Positions 13,866 to 14,075 of a stretch of 14,075 nt of DNA are shown here, in pieces. A program made the translations under genes and the position numbers. Source of the stretch: JBFLYC01 sp040756735 (GTDB lineage: Bacteria; Bacillota; DSM-16504; Desulfitibacterales; Desulfitibacteraceae). Under the pieces are notes generated by a model. It worked only from the letters and a program-made list of their open reading frames with translations. It was not told the origin of the DNA and made no database searches. The stretch spans positions 1-14,075 of the forward strand of contig JBFLYC010000049.1 in the NCBI GenBank assembly GCA_040756735.1. The letters run 5' to 3'. Numbering within the stretch: position 1 is the first letter of the stretch; every line of letters begins with the position of its first letter.

Positions 13866-13917
13866 AGTCACCCTAAATGAGACTAGAAGCCATATCTAAG
13901 TCACCCTTTTTGAAACT
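13866..13917 (+). repeat. Pair of 19-bp direct repeats, possible transposase-binding sites
   Basis: AGTCACCCTAAATGAGACT (13866-13884) and AGTCACCCTTTTTGAAACT (13899-13917) match at 15 of 19 positions. They are spaced 33 bp apart, about three helical turns. Multiple directly repeated sites of this size are typical of the ends of IS21-type elements. No transposase gene is in the window, so this may be a solo end or an element beginning here; a regulator array is the alternative. Confidence 0.4.
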
Positions 13918-13947
13918 GAATTAATAAATTGGCAAAAATACATTTAC

Positions 13948-13989
13948 AAAAAAAAAAAAAAAAGAAAGCAGGGGATCCCCTGCTTTTTT
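13948..13989. terminator. Bidirectional palindromic terminator with A16 tract
   Basis: Sixteen A residues (13948-13963), GAAA, then the perfect 16-bp palindrome GCAGGGGATCCCCTGC (13968-13983) and TTTTTT (13984-13989). The stem has good GC and both strands carry a T-run after it, so it should stop transcription from either side. It presumably separates a gene right of the window from this spacer. Confidence 0.8.
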
Positions 13990-14075
13990 CGATTAAAAAA
14001 CCGAAATAAAAAATAAAAACCTAAATCATGAAAAGATTAACTTATGTATCAGAAAATGTCAACACCTGGAATAAC

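Larger units (their letters stand above)
13735..14075. other. AT-rich non-coding end region
   Basis: About 340 bases without a supported ORF on either strand. It holds the 19-bp direct repeats and the palindromic terminator given separately. The last 85 bases are AT-rich and show no recognisable gene start before the window ends. Confidence 0.6.

Noticed and set aside
1..14075. CRISPR array, prophage or complete insertion sequence
   Set aside because: No regularly spaced repeat-spacer array, phage structural gene, integrase or transposase reading frame is present.

Overview
The window looks like chromosomal DNA of a low-to-moderate GC, Gram-positive anaerobe, most likely a member of the Clostridia in the broad sense. 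The evidence is strong GGAGG-type ribosome binding sites before most genes, some TTG and GTG starts, lipoprotein signal peptides, consensus TTGACA/TATAAT-like promoters, and gene families common in Firmicutes (DUF1848, YoaP-like, BltR-type MerR, Phd-Uma2, DUF6544/DUF6920-like). This placement is inference; no rRNA or tRNA is present to fix it.

Left part (1-5902, all on the minus strand) is one complete peptide/nickel-type ABC importer operon, transcribed right to left: lipoprotein binding protein, two permeases, then two ATPases. The four membrane and ATPase genes are tightly packed (0-3 bp gaps or an 8-bp overlap). A hairpin sits between the binding-protein gene and the permeases and probably lets the binding protein be made in excess. 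The last ATPase has an altered ABC signature (MGGGERQ).

Middle part (5903-8996) is a worn accessory zone. It holds a DUF1848 radical-SAM-like gene, a C-terminal scrap of a YoaP-like acetyltransferase, and a MerR-family regulator that has lost its centre. The gutted regulator keeps its first about 20 codons and its C-terminal effector-binding domain. Immediately behind it is a textbook MerR-type promoter (19-bp spacer with a dyad) driving an intact LysE-family exporter. The exporter has therefore lost its local activator while keeping its activator-dependent promoter. A 37-codon membrane peptide gene with an ideal ribosome binding site follows the next gene downstream on the minus strand.

Right part (8997-13233) holds a membrane diguanylate cyclase (GGEEF with an intact I-site), a divergent lipoprotein serpin with an inhibitory-type hinge and visibly higher GC than its neighbours, a one-piece Phd/YefM-Uma2 fusion under a strong promoter with palindromic operators, and a convergent DUF6544/DUF6920-like membrane-anchored protein.

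The last 842 bases (13234-14075) carry no recognisable full gene. They are rich in signals: a promoter overlaid by a 17-bp inverted repeat, a nine-codon ORF that may be the stub of a lost regulator, a GC-rich island flanked by terminators, a pair of 19-bp direct repeats resembling transposase sites, and a perfect palindromic bidirectional terminator beside a 16-A run.

I see no confident new multi-gene defence or metabolic system. The most interesting items are the orphaned MerR promoter-exporter unit, the serpin with a nominal Glu P1, the Phd-Uma2 fusion with its operators, and the small membrane ORF.
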